DNA from: CAXBMB01 sp052078155
GTDB taxonomy: Bacteria; Pseudomonadota; Alphaproteobacteria; Kiloniellales; DSM-21159
DNA length: 64,000 nucleotides
Direction: 5' to 3'
NCBI GenBank assembly: GCA_052078155.1
Contig: JBQJBP010000003.1
Span: 784,342-848,341, forward strand
The position numbers were made by a program, and so were the translations under genes. Numbering within the stretch: position 1 is the stretch's first letter; every line of letters begins with the position of its first letter. This document shows positions 42,894-50,618 of this stretch, piece by piece. The notes beneath the pieces were generated by a model. It was not told where the DNA came from. It worked only from the letters and a program-made list of their open reading frames with translations, and made no database searches.

Positions 42894-44284
42894 ACGGACA
42901 CCTTCGCGTTGGTCAGATTGTCAGGCTGGCCAATACGGGCATTCTGCCCGGCGACAAACCAGGGACGCGGCGCTTTGCCCAGAAGCTCTGCCACCGCAAG
43001 ACCTGACTGTATTCCGTCTTCGTGGAAACCGTCACCCAGATAGGCGCCGCAGAACCAGAAGTTATGATCGCCTTGCAGCGACCAAAGCTCTTCTCTGGCG
43101 GCGCGTCCCGGGCCATCAAAGATGGGGTGATCATAATCGAACGCGGCCAGAACCCTGTCCGGGTTGATCTCACGCGGCGGGTTCAGCGTCACCAGAACCG
43201 GTGCGGATACCGGCAGATGCTGCAGGTTGTTCATCCAGTAAGAAACACCGGGGCGCGGATGCTGGGGCGTGCCCTCCAGATAGTTCCAACTGGCCCAGGC
43301 CTTCTTTCTTTTCGGCATCAGGTTTTCATCCCAGTGCAGCACCACCCGATTGGCGCCGTAGCGCATCTGTGACAGGAGCGCGGCCTGCCGATCCGCTGCC
43401 CCGGCAATCAGCGCTGCAGCCTGATCTGAATGGCAGGCAAAGACCACCTGATCAAAGGTTTCAATCTGCCCGTCTGCCAACTCTACCTGGCACAGGCCAT
43501 TGTGGCTGCGGGCCGTTTCCACCTGCTGAACGGCAACCACAGTATGATGCAGGCGCACGGGGTTCTTCAATTGACGGCATATCTTGGCCACATACTCTCT
43601 GCTGCCTCCCGTTACGGTCCGCCACTGTGGCCGGTCCCGCAACTGAGCCAGTCCGTGATTGTTCACAAAGGCCATGAAGGCGCCGGCGGGATAGTCCTTC
43701 ATCGACGGGCTGTCGCTGGACCAGATGGCGGCCCCCATGGGCCCCAGATGATCTTCATAGAAGGTGTCTGAGTAGCCTTCGCGTGCCAGCAGCTCTCCCA
43801 GCGTGATCTGCCTCAGAGCCGGGTCGGCCCCATAGTCCTGGCTGTTGCGGTAAAAGCGCAGCAGGTCGCGCAGCATGCGCCAGAAACGGGGTTTCAGGAG
43901 GTTGCTCGGCTGCGCCAGGAGGCCACCGCCATCGCCGCCGGAATATTCAAATCCACCCTGATCTTTAGAGACGGAAAAAGACATGTCCGTGGCCTGGGTG
44001 TCGACGGCCAGAAGGTCAAACAACGCGGTCAGGTTGGGGTAGTTGACGGGGTTGTAGACAATGAACCCGGTATCGACGGGAAAGGTTTTGCCCTCCAGCG
44101 ATACATCCACGGTATGGCTGTGACCGCCGATGTAATCTGCCGCTTCAAAGACAGTGACATCATGATTCTGATCCAGCAGCCAGGCGGCGGACAGTCCGGA
44201 TATACCTGATCCTATGACCGCCACGCGCTGCCCCCGCGCAGGTCCGGAGCGCGCACCCAGAAAACTTGGTTGGTTGATGGTCAA
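42890..44284 (-). CDS. NAD(P)/FAD-dependent amine oxidase-like oxidoreductase
   Basis: About 464 residues. The FAD motif VAVIGSGISGLSAAWLLDQNHDVTVFEAADYIGGHSHT is at residues 20-57. Later parts read AVDTQATDMSFSV and CGAYLGDGFHEDGIQSGLAVAELL, as in the predicted NAD/FAD-binding proteins of DUF1365-Cfa loci. The start is a TTG at 44284 because AGGAGAGG precedes it at the proper distance, while a longer reading to 44443 has no family support and would cover the promoter. Likely a lipid desaturase or oxidase; substrate unknown. Confidence 0.85.
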   Translation of the reverse strand: MTINQPSFLGARSGPARGQRVAVIGSGISGLSAAWLLDQNHDVTVFEAADYIGGHSHTVDVSLEGKTFPVDTGFIVYNPVNYPNLTALFDLLAVDTQATDMSFSVSKDQGGFEYSGGDGGGLLAQPSNLLKPRFWRMLRDLLRFYRNSQDYGADPALRQITLGELLAREGYSDTFYEDHLGPMGAAIWSSDSPSMKDYPAGAFMAFVNNHGLAQLRDRPQWRTVTGGSREYVAKICRQLKNPVRLHHTVVAVQQVETARSHNGLCQVELADGQIETFDQVVFACHSDQAAALIAGAADRQAALLSQMRYGANRVVLHWDENLMPKRKKAWASWNYLEGTPQHPRPGVSYWMNNLQHLPVSAPVLVTLNPPREINPDRVLAAFDYDHPIFDGPGRAAREELWSLQGDHNFWFCGAYLGDGFHEDGIQSGLAVAELLGKAPRPWFVAGQNARIGQPDNLTNAKVSV

Positions 44285-44317
44285 GCGGCCTCTCCTGCCT
44301 CGTGGTCTTTGACTTCC

Positions 44318-44343
44318 TACGCGGCAATAAACGGGTTGGATCA
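44318..44343 (-). promoter_or_regulatory. Sigma-E promoter for the lipid-modification operon (minus strand)
   Basis: On the minus strand TGATCC (44343-44338), 16 bases, CGTA (44321-44318). This is the classical TGATCC-N18-TA layout of RpoE/ChrR regulons and predicts a transcript start just before the TTG at 44284. Confidence 0.8.
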
Positions 44344-44372
44344 CTGAAAATCGACAACAACAATTCGCGCAG

Positions 44373-44400
44373 TGATCCAGGCAGGAGACTGCTGCGTAAC
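44373..44400 (+). promoter_or_regulatory. Sigma-E autoregulatory promoter of the sigma-chrR operon
   Basis: TGATCC (44373-44378), 16 bases, CGTAAC (44395-44400). It is the mirror twin of the minus-strand promoter 30 bases away. The long leader to the GTG at 44554 (about 147 bases) has no obvious structure. Confidence 0.8.
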
Positions 44401-44553
44401 AAGCACATGGAACAACTGATCTCCCCCTTGCCTCGGCAGGCACTCAACACAGCAGGTCCCAGACGGACAGAGGCCAACCTCCTCTTGACAGGGGGGGCCT
44501 GGAAAAGGGACTCTCGAGCAGTCCAGTCTGTCTCAGTCAGGGGATTGCAAATC

Positions 44554-45117
44554 GTGCCGGCTTTTGAAGAGGGAGTTGCCGCACATCCTGACTTGATGCG
44601 TCGCATTGCGCAACAGCAGGACAAAGAGGCATTTGCAATACTTTTTTCCTACTATGCCCCGCGGGTAAAATCCTACCTGATCAAGCTGGGACTGGATCCT
44701 GTCGCAGCCGACGACACAGCGCAGGAAGTCATGGTTACCCTGTGGCACAAAGCTGCCTTGTTTGATCCTGAAAAGGCCCGGCTTTCCACCTGGCTGTTTC
44801 GCATTACACGGAACAAATTCATCGATGGCAAACGCCGCCGGACCTTTCCGGAGGTGGACCTGTCGGACATGGAAAACCAACTGGTGGCCAAAGAAGAAAC
44901 AGAATCAACCCTGCTGGCCAACCAGACCGCCAAACAAGTGAATGCAGCCGTCAAAACCCTCAAATCAGACCATAAAAGAGTGATCGAACTTTCCTTTTTT
45001 GAAGAGCTGTCGCACGCAGAAATGGCTGAAAAACTGGATTTGCCGCTCGGTACGGTGAAATCAAGAATACGCCTGGCCTTCAAGGCTCTGCGCAAAGAAC
45101 TGGCAGGTTTGTCATGA
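44554..45117 (+). CDS. rpoE: ECF RNA polymerase sigma factor, RpoE/ChrR-type (ECF11)
   Basis: About 187 residues. Region 2 is seen as AFAILFSYYAPRVKSYLIKLGLDPVAADDTAQEVMVTLWHKA and WLFRITRNKFIDGKRR, region 4 as VIELSFFEELSHAEMAEKLDLPLGTVKSRIRLAFKALR. The GTG at 44554 is chosen because AGGGGA lies 9 bases upstream and the length then equals the family's. An ATG at 44407 would put the start on the predicted transcript start. The partner ChrR overlaps by ATGA. Control by singlet oxygen or peroxide stress follows from the family. Confidence 0.9.
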   Translation: MPAFEEGVAAHPDLMRRIAQQQDKEAFAILFSYYAPRVKSYLIKLGLDPVAADDTAQEVMVTLWHKAALFDPEKARLSTWLFRITRNKFIDGKRRRTFPEVDLSDMENQLVAKEETESTLLANQTAKQVNAAVKTLKSDHKRVIELSFFEELSHAEMAEKLDLPLGTVKSRIRLAFKALRKELAGLS

Positions 45118-45812
45118 CGTATCACGGTCAGATTCCAGACGAGTGGATCCTTGCCTACGCGGCAGGACAACTCAGCGATGCCAAGTCTCTGCTGGTCGCC
45201 TCTCACATTGACTATCACGACCGGCTCAAAGCGCGCCTGCTTGAGGCTGAGGCCCTTGGCGGCTCTCTGCTGGACAGTCAGATGACCAGCAGCATGTCAG
45301 CGGGCGCACTGGACAATGTCATGTCGGCCATAGACGGTTGCGACCAAGCTTCTGGCGATCGCGTTTCTTCAGCTCATATGCCGTCGCCAGCCTCCGCTCG
45401 GACCACGCCATCCGGCAGACAAACCTCCGGATTGCCCGGCCCCTTATCCCGGATCCTAAATCAGGACCTAATGGACCTGAACTGGCGGATGATGGGACCC
45501 GGCATGAAACAGATCAAAATCTGGTCGGAAGACAACGGGGAGTGCCTGTGGTTGCTGCGGGCCAAAGGCGGCACGAAAATCCCGGAACATGATCACCGGG
45601 GCTTGGAACTGACCCTTGTCCTGCAAGGCAGCTACCATGTCGGTGATCATCAGTTTAAGCCGGGTGATCTGGAGGTTGCAGATCAGGAAATCCACGATCA
45701 CCGCCCCATGATTGACCCGGGGCAGGAGTGCATCTGCCTGGTGGTGACAGACGCCCCTTTGCGCTTGCACAGCTTTTTCGGACGCCTGGTGCAGCCGCTG
45801 ATCGGCTTGTGA
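45114..45812 (+). CDS. chrR: ChrR-type anti-sigma factor with cupin domain, zinc motif altered
   Basis: 232 residues. The N-terminal ZAS anti-sigma domain (1-50) reads PDEWILAYAAGQLSDAKSLL, then H31-IDY-H35-DR-L38, where Rhodobacter ChrR has H-x3-C-x2-C. Both cysteines are gone. The C-terminal cupin domain keeps metal ligands in PEHDHRGLELTLVLQG (H159, H161, E165) and H194 or H196. The middle linker (about 60-115) is Ser/Pro-rich. It holds the sigma factor inactive until oxidative stress. How the anti-sigma domain folds without the usual zinc set is open. Confidence 0.85.
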   Translation: MTYHGQIPDEWILAYAAGQLSDAKSLLVASHIDYHDRLKARLLEAEALGGSLLDSQMTSSMSAGALDNVMSAIDGCDQASGDRVSSAHMPSPASARTTPSGRQTSGLPGPLSRILNQDLMDLNWRMMGPGMKQIKIWSEDNGECLWLLRAKGGTKIPEHDHRGLELTLVLQGSYHVGDHQFKPGDLEVADQEIHDHRPMIDPGQECICLVVTDAPLRLHSFFGRLVQPLIGL

Positions 45813-45903
45813 TCCGAACCCAGAGAATGCCAACCAATCCCGTCCAACGCTGGATCAGACGCTCTACGTGCAGGGTTGTCTCTGCCTGGACATTCAACTG
45901 TGT

Positions 45904-46404
45904 CTAAATAAAGGGGTCATGGGACCACTGCAGCAGGCCCTGACGCTGTCGGGGACGGCAAAAGACATCCCCGGGCTCACAGTTCGCCCGGATCTGACCG
46001 GCATGGCGGGTAAAGGCCCGCCAGCGCTTAACCTGAATATCGTCCACGTCCGGCAGACGCCGCCCCTGATAGTAGCGGCAGTACCACTGAAACCAGCCCC
46101 TTGGATCAGGGCCATAAATCCAGCCCTTTTCCTTCCAGTAGGACAGAGGTTTGCGGCTTTTGATGCCAAAGTGGTTCAGGGCCGGGTCCGGTCTGTCTGA
46201 CAGCTTTGCCTTGTCAAACCAGTCCGCCGGAAACTCCGCCTGACAATCGTTCAGATACTTCCCTTCGAAAACCCCCAGCGCCAGCATTTCCCGAGGGCTG
46301 AAGCAGGGGGTAAATCCGGGCATAAAATCCTGGCCAGCGGGCGCCACCAGATCATAGCTATACCCCTGCTGAAAGGAATCATCGACGACGACACGCTGGC
46401 CCAT
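45904..46404 (-). CDS. Conserved protein of unknown function, Trp/Arg-rich C-terminus
   Basis: 166 residues, soluble, no signal peptide. I cannot name a family. Visible features are SPREMLALGVFEGKYLNDC, PADWFDKAKL, DPRGWFQWYCRYYQGRR, and a C-terminus rich in Trp, Arg and Cys (RWRAFTRHAGQIRANCEPGD then CRPRQRQGLLQW). Codon use is like its neighbours and GGGAGCGG precedes the ATG, so it is a real gene. It follows the flavoprotein gene by 36 bases in the same direction and is probably co-transcribed. The gap 45813-45903 to chrR shows nothing. Confidence 0.7.
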   Translation of the reverse strand: MGQRVVVDDSFQQGYSYDLVAPAGQDFMPGFTPCFSPREMLALGVFEGKYLNDCQAEFPADWFDKAKLSDRPDPALNHFGIKSRKPLSYWKEKGWIYGPDPRGWFQWYCRYYQGRRLPDVDDIQVKRWRAFTRHAGQIRANCEPGDVFCRPRQRQGLLQWSHDPFI

Positions 46405-46440
46405 ATCCGCTCCCGGTTAACTAGGTTCTTATGTTCCCTC

Positions 46441-48513
46441 TCACAAATCTGCCAGTTGAGGCAACTCGCGGCGGAAAGGAACAACCTCCCCGGTATCGGG
46501 TTCATCCAGCTCCCGGGCATACCGGTGGCCGCTATAGACGGCCGCTGCGATGGTGCCAGGTGCGTAACAATCACCGATGCGCTGCAGGGATTTCACCCCA
46601 GCTTTTGCCAGTCCGGCCTGATCCCTGTTTAGGGCGTGGAACAGGTCGTCATTGGGCAGTCGGGCCGTGACCAGAACAACGGAGCCGCAAGCCCGCGTTT
46701 CCCGGCGATCGGTGTAAACGCATGCGGTTTCCACGTGGTCTTCTGCCATGAGCGTGAGATTTCGGTGCGGCAGGATCGTCACACCCAGCTCCAGCAGCAG
46801 GGTCTGAATACGTTCCTGCTCCATGGTGTTGTGGGTCCAGTTGGAAACGTCAGCAGCCGGTGTCACCAGGGTGACATCTCGTCCCTCCCGGCGGAGTTTT
46901 TCCGCCATCAGCCCCCCCATGTAGAAGTGGTCGTCATCAAAAACCACCACCGGACCGGTCGGTTCAGCTCCCCCCATGATGTCATCGGGTGTCAGAATTC
47001 TGGGGGATCCTTTGGTTGCGATGGGGTCCACCCGGTTGGCCCGGCCAATGCCGTCCCTGCGCCAGTGACACCCGGTGGCCAGCACCACATGGTCTGCCCC
47101 CAGTTCCAGAACCTCATCCCGACCCAGATGGCTTTCCAGGAAAGTCTCCACATTGACTTTAACGGCCAACTGGCCCTGGCGGTAATCCCGCACCCGGGCC
47201 CATTCAGACAATCCCGGCAAACGGCTCTCCAGGGTCACGCGTCCCCCAAGCTCTCCGCGTGCGTCTGCCAGAGTGACACCATAGCCCCGGTCCCCCAGCG
47301 CCTTGGCCGCTTCCAGACCTGCCGGCCCGGCCCCGACGATCAAAACAGAGCTGTCGCTCTTTTTGGGGGCAATCCTTTCCGGGTGCCAGCCCTTGCGCCA
47401 TTCCTCCCCCATGGTGGGGTTCTGAGTACAGCGCAGCGGTGTGCAGGTGAAATCGGCGGTCACGCAGATGTTGCACCCGATGCACTCGCGGATGTCTTCC
47501 GGTCGTCCTTCTTCGATCTTTCGGGGCAGGAACGGATCGGCAATGGAGGGGCGCGCCGCCCCGATCATGTCCAGCTTGCCGCTTTTGATCAGTGAAACCA
47601 TGGTATCGGGAGAGGTGTAGCGCCCGACCCCGACAACCGGTTTGCTGGTGACCTGCTTGACGAAGTCCATATAGGGCAACTGGGCCCCCTGCTCCGAAAA
47701 GCGGGACGTGACAGAGTCATTGGTCCAGTCGCTGACGTTCACATCCCACAGATCCGGCAGCTCCGCCATCATTTCAACGATGTCGCGGCCTTCCGCATCG
47801 CTGGACAGTCCTTCAGTTCCCAGCAGTTCATCCACGGCAAAACGCACGGCCACCGCACAGCTGTCGCCCACAGCCTCTTTGATGTCATAGAGAATTTCCC
47901 GGAACAAACGGCTGCGGTTTTCCAGAGAGCCTCCATATTCATCGGTTCTGGTGTTATGGCGGCGCGACAGGAAGTGCATCTGGATGGTCATGTCATGACC
48001 GGAGTAGTCATAGATGATATCGAACCCGGCTTTTTTCCCGCGAAGTGCCGCGTCCACATGCCAGCGCCGCAGGTCTTTGATGTCCTGCTTGTCCATGGCC
48101 CGGGCCTGCACCGGATCATAGCTTTCCACCGGCATGGCCGCTGGTGCCAGCGGGATTTCCCGACTGTAGAGATTTGAAGCGGCCAGACCCGTGTAAGCGG
48201 GTTGCAAACCGGCCAGCCCTCCGTGCTCATGGATCTTGTCCGTCATGCGCCGGTACATGGGAATGTCCCGGTCGTCCCACAGGCGCCCCTCCACCAAAGG
48301 CGTATGCTCGGAGGTGGGATGAATCTCCGTTTCTTCGGTACAGACCACCGCCCAGCCGCCTTCAGCTTTGATGCCCCGCATCTCAGCCATGCTGGAGGGA
48401 TAAACATGCCCCATGCCGTTGCAGTGAGGCACCTGATAGAAGCGGTTTTTGGCAGTGACGGGCCCGATTTTTACAGGCTCGAACAAAAGGTCGTAACGAG
48501 GATCGCGGGGCAA
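46441..48513 (-). CDS. Trimethylamine/histamine dehydrogenase-like iron-sulfur flavoprotein
   Basis: 690 residues: N-terminal TIM barrel of the old yellow enzyme type, then FAD/ADP-binding domains (VLIVGAGPAGLEAAKAL near 390). NRFYQVPHCNGMG puts C31 where trimethylamine dehydrogenase carries 6-S-cysteinyl-FMN. The 4Fe-4S cysteines are C344, C347, C350 and C362. The Tyr-His-Asp triad is kept (Y170, H173, D266). The aromatic cage differs: Tyr60 becomes E61 and Trp355 becomes D354, while Trp264 remains (W263). An Asp at the third position also occurs in histamine dehydrogenase as I recall. It oxidises an amine with loss of an alkyl or amino group; N-methylproline and dimethylglycine demethylases are further relatives. 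Confidence 0.88.
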   Translation of the reverse strand: MPRDPRYDLLFEPVKIGPVTAKNRFYQVPHCNGMGHVYPSSMAEMRGIKAEGGWAVVCTEETEIHPTSEHTPLVEGRLWDDRDIPMYRRMTDKIHEHGGLAGLQPAYTGLAASNLYSREIPLAPAAMPVESYDPVQARAMDKQDIKDLRRWHVDAALRGKKAGFDIIYDYSGHDMTIQMHFLSRRHNTRTDEYGGSLENRSRLFREILYDIKEAVGDSCAVAVRFAVDELLGTEGLSSDAEGRDIVEMMAELPDLWDVNVSDWTNDSVTSRFSEQGAQLPYMDFVKQVTSKPVVGVGRYTSPDTMVSLIKSGKLDMIGAARPSIADPFLPRKIEEGRPEDIRECIGCNICVTADFTCTPLRCTQNPTMGEEWRKGWHPERIAPKKSDSSVLIVGAGPAGLEAAKALGDRGYGVTLADARGELGGRVTLESRLPGLSEWARVRDYRQGQLAVKVNVETFLESHLGRDEVLELGADHVVLATGCHWRRDGIGRANRVDPIATKGSPRILTPDDIMGGAEPTGPVVVFDDDHFYMGGLMAEKLRREGRDVTLVTPAADVSNWTHNTMEQERIQTLLLELGVTILPHRNLTLMAEDHVETACVYTDRRETRACGSVVLVTARLPNDDLFHALNRDQAGLAKAGVKSLQRIGDCYAPGTIAAAVYSGHRYARELDEPDTGEVVPFRRELPQLADL

Positions 48514-48570
48514 GGCTTTCTCTCTTTCTGTATCAAAAATTGCCGCAAAAGGGATAGGGAAGCGGGCAGG

Positions 48571-49218
48571 CTAGGAAGGAGGTGGTTCGGAAAAATGCTG
48601 CGGAAAGATCCCGGCCAGGAAAGACAGGCAATCGTTCCTGGCTTCCTGTCGATGGGTGCCGCCGGGATAAAGCAGCAACTTGAGCCAGAGGCCGTCGATC
48701 AATGCCACGATTTTACGGGCGCAGGCGGCCGCATTCAGATCCTTATACCCGCCGTCCGCAATGATCTGCTGGCACAGCTCCTCCAGCACGGCAGAGCGGT
48801 CATTGTCGTAGGTGTTATGGATTTCCAGATAGGCGGGGCGGTGCTTGGCCTGCCCCCAGAAGGCAAACCAGACAGCCAGTTTTTTCGGCGAACAGATGCT
48901 CTGTTTGAAGTCCACCCCGACCACGGCAGCCAGTTTTTTCGCGGGATCGGACCCGGCCCGTTTGAGGGCCCGGGACCAGTGGTCATAATGCTCCTGCGCC
49001 AAAGCACCCAGCGTTGCCGCGTAGAGGGCTTCCTTGGTCTTGAAGTGGAAGTTCACCACGCCGTGGGACAGGTTGGCCCCTTTGGTCACCGATTGCAGTG
49101 TGGTCTCGGCAAAACCGCGCCGGGCGATGGACTCCATGGTGGCCTCAATCAGCTGCTGCCGCCGCACCTCCCGAATGGCCGTGCGCCCGCTGCCTGACGA
49201 TTTGTCCACCTCTGCCAT
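48571..49218 (-). CDS. TetR family regulator (BetI-like)
   Basis: About 215 residues. The helix-turn-helix part is RRQQLIEATMESIARRGFAETTLQSVTKGANLSHGVVNFHFKTKEAL, very BetI-like. The C-terminal ligand domain contains FKQSICSPKKLAVWFAFWGQAKHRP. ATG 49218 or GTG 49224 could start it, the latter better placed after AGGAA; longer readings lack support. It lies 57 bases upstream of the flavoprotein gene in the same direction and probably controls that operon, perhaps with a quaternary or methylated amine as ligand. Confidence 0.88.
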   Translation of the reverse strand: MAEVDKSSGSGRTAIREVRRQQLIEATMESIARRGFAETTLQSVTKGANLSHGVVNFHFKTKEALYAATLGALAQEHYDHWSRALKRAGSDPAKKLAAVVGVDFKQSICSPKKLAVWFAFWGQAKHRPAYLEIHNTYDNDRSAVLEELCQQIIADGGYKDLNAAACARKIVALIDGLWLKLLLYPGGTHRQEARNDCLSFLAGIFPQHFSEPPPS

Positions 49219-49407
49219 GCTCACCGGTACTTTCCTCATTGATCTCAGCTTGCTTCCTGCACAGGGTTCCTCTGCCAACCTCCTTGCGCTCCGCCCTGGA
49301 CTGACCACCCACAACGAAACAGAGAGGCCCGGGTCCAATCTGCGCACGGAGCCACACCCTGACAAACCAAGGCCTACACTCAAAACACTGTCAAAATGAA
49401 GCAGAAA

Positions 49408-49425
49408 ATTGACTGATCAATCAAT
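49408..49425. promoter_or_regulatory. TetR-type operator ahead of the regulator-flavoprotein operon
   Basis: ATTGACTGATCAATCAAT is palindromic around TGATCA with one mismatched pair and resembles BetI-type operators. It sits about 190 bases before the TetR start. The rest of 49219-49672 holds two further inverted repeats: CCTGGC/GCCAGG at 49462-49482 and TTACCCAC/GTGGGTAA at 49496-49532. No gene was seen. Confidence 0.55.
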
Positions 49426-49672
49426 CAAAAAATACAAAACAATGCTCACACATAAACACCGCCTGGCATTTTCACAGCCAGGGCGCAAAACACTGTTACC
49501 CACTCGGCTATCGGAGAAAGAGTTGTGGGTAAGGTGTAGATCAGAACTCTTCAAAGAAACACATTGAGCCTGTCATCAACCATATCCACACTTCCAGTCT
49601 CTTAGACAGAGGTCATTCGAGCGAAAGAAATATTTCAACGAACTCACCACGCTGGCTGGAAGTTTGTGTTTC

Positions 49673-50449
49673 TCACAGGCGGGTGGGACTCAAAATCTCA
49701 CACTCTTTTGCCGCGCAGGCAGCCGTGACGTCAGCGCCCAGATCCGCGGCGGTTACCACCCTGTCATAGTCCCAGACTTTACCAACCCGGCAGGGGAGAT
49801 CGCGGCCGAACTTGGTGCTGTCCACCACCAGAATGCTCTGCCGGGCACAGCGCACAATGGCCTGGCGGGCCGCCACCTCTTCAGCGTTGTAATCCAGGAC
49901 CTCTCCTTCTTCAGAAAGCCCCCCACAGCTGAAAATGGCCTGATCAACCCGGTAGTTGGCAAAGAACTCCACGCTGGCCACACCGATCAGATCCATATCC
50001 CGCAACCGGATTTCCCCCCCGGCCAGGACCACCGTGGCCTGCGGTGCCTGTTGCAGGGCCATGGCCGCATGCAGGCTGTTGGTGGCAACAAACAAAGAGG
50101 TGCGGGTGGCCAGCATACGGGCGCACTGTTCGACCGTTGTACCAGTGCCCAGCGCCACCCGGGCGCCGTTGGGCACCAGGTTCTTCACTGTCACAGCAAT
50201 GCTCTGCTTTTCACTGCGCGACAGGGCCTCGCGCGGCAGGTACGCCATGTTCTCCGATTGCTGCCGCAGCCGGGCCACCCCATTGCGGCGCTGAACCAGC
50301 GCTGACTCATCCAGATCCCGCAGATCCGCCCGGATTGTCTGAACGGAAACGGCCAGGCGATCCGCCAGGGCTTGCGCAGAAAGCGACCCATAGACGGACA
50401 GGAGTTCTACAATCTGGTCCCGGCGTTGGGTTAGATCATCTCGTTTCAC
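49673..50449 (-). CDS. DeoR family transcriptional regulator
   Basis: 258 residues. The N-terminal helix-turn-helix is RRDQIVELLSVYGSLSAQALADRLAVSVQTIRADLRDLDESALVQRRNGVARL. The C-terminal DeoR sugar-phosphate domain has VALGTGTTVEQCARML, GGEIRLRDMDLIG and VDSTKFGRD. DeoR proteins usually sense phosphorylated small molecules. It is divergent from the ABC importer operon and identical-core palindromes flank the intergenic region, so it very likely controls both itself and that operon. Confidence 0.92.
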   Translation of the reverse strand: MKRDDLTQRRDQIVELLSVYGSLSAQALADRLAVSVQTIRADLRDLDESALVQRRNGVARLRQQSENMAYLPREALSRSEKQSIAVTVKNLVPNGARVALGTGTTVEQCARMLATRTSLFVATNSLHAAMALQQAPQATVVLAGGEIRLRDMDLIGVASVEFFANYRVDQAIFSCGGLSEEGEVLDYNAEEVAARQAIVRCARQSILVVDSTKFGRDLPCRVGKVWDYDRVVTAADLGADVTAACAAKECEILSPTRL

Positions 50450-50452
50450 TTA

Positions 50453-50466
50453 CTTTCCTTCGAAAG
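50453..50466. promoter_or_regulatory. DeoR operator, regulator side
   Basis: CTTTC-CTTC-GAAAG lies just before the regulator start on the minus strand. The same CTTTC-N4-GAAAG pattern is at 50585-50598. Confidence 0.6.
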
Positions 50467-50583
50467 CGACTTGCTGACTTTGAGGATAGGAAGCTGCGCC
50501 CGGCTTTTCAAAAGAATCCAGAAAAATAACAGTTCTGTAATAAGAATTACGCATTTCGAGCCAATAAAGCCCTCCACGGACAA

Positions 50584-50599
50584 GCTTTCGTACGAAAGC
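50584..50599. promoter_or_regulatory. DeoR operator, ABC operon side
   Basis: GCTTTCGTACGAAAGC is a perfect 16-base palindrome 20 bases before the binding-protein ATG, so occupation would block transcription or translation start. The core equals the site at 50453 with N4 = GTAC. Confidence 0.7.
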
Positions 50600-50618
50600 A
50601 CAAACCTCGGAGATATTC

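Noticed and set aside
42890..44443. 517-codon version of the amine-oxidase-like protein
   Set aside because: The extra N-terminus overlaps two divergent promoters and is Cys/Arg-rich noise; TTG 44284 follows AGGAGAGG.
44302..44553. N-terminal extension of the sigma factor from 44302 or 44407
   Set aside because: It would cover or begin at the sigma-E promoter and transcript start and has no sigma domain; GTG 44554 has the ribosome site and gives the family length.
46636..47595. 319-codon plus-strand open frame inside the iron-sulfur flavoprotein gene
   Set aside because: Shadow frame; the minus-strand gene carries all cofactor motifs.
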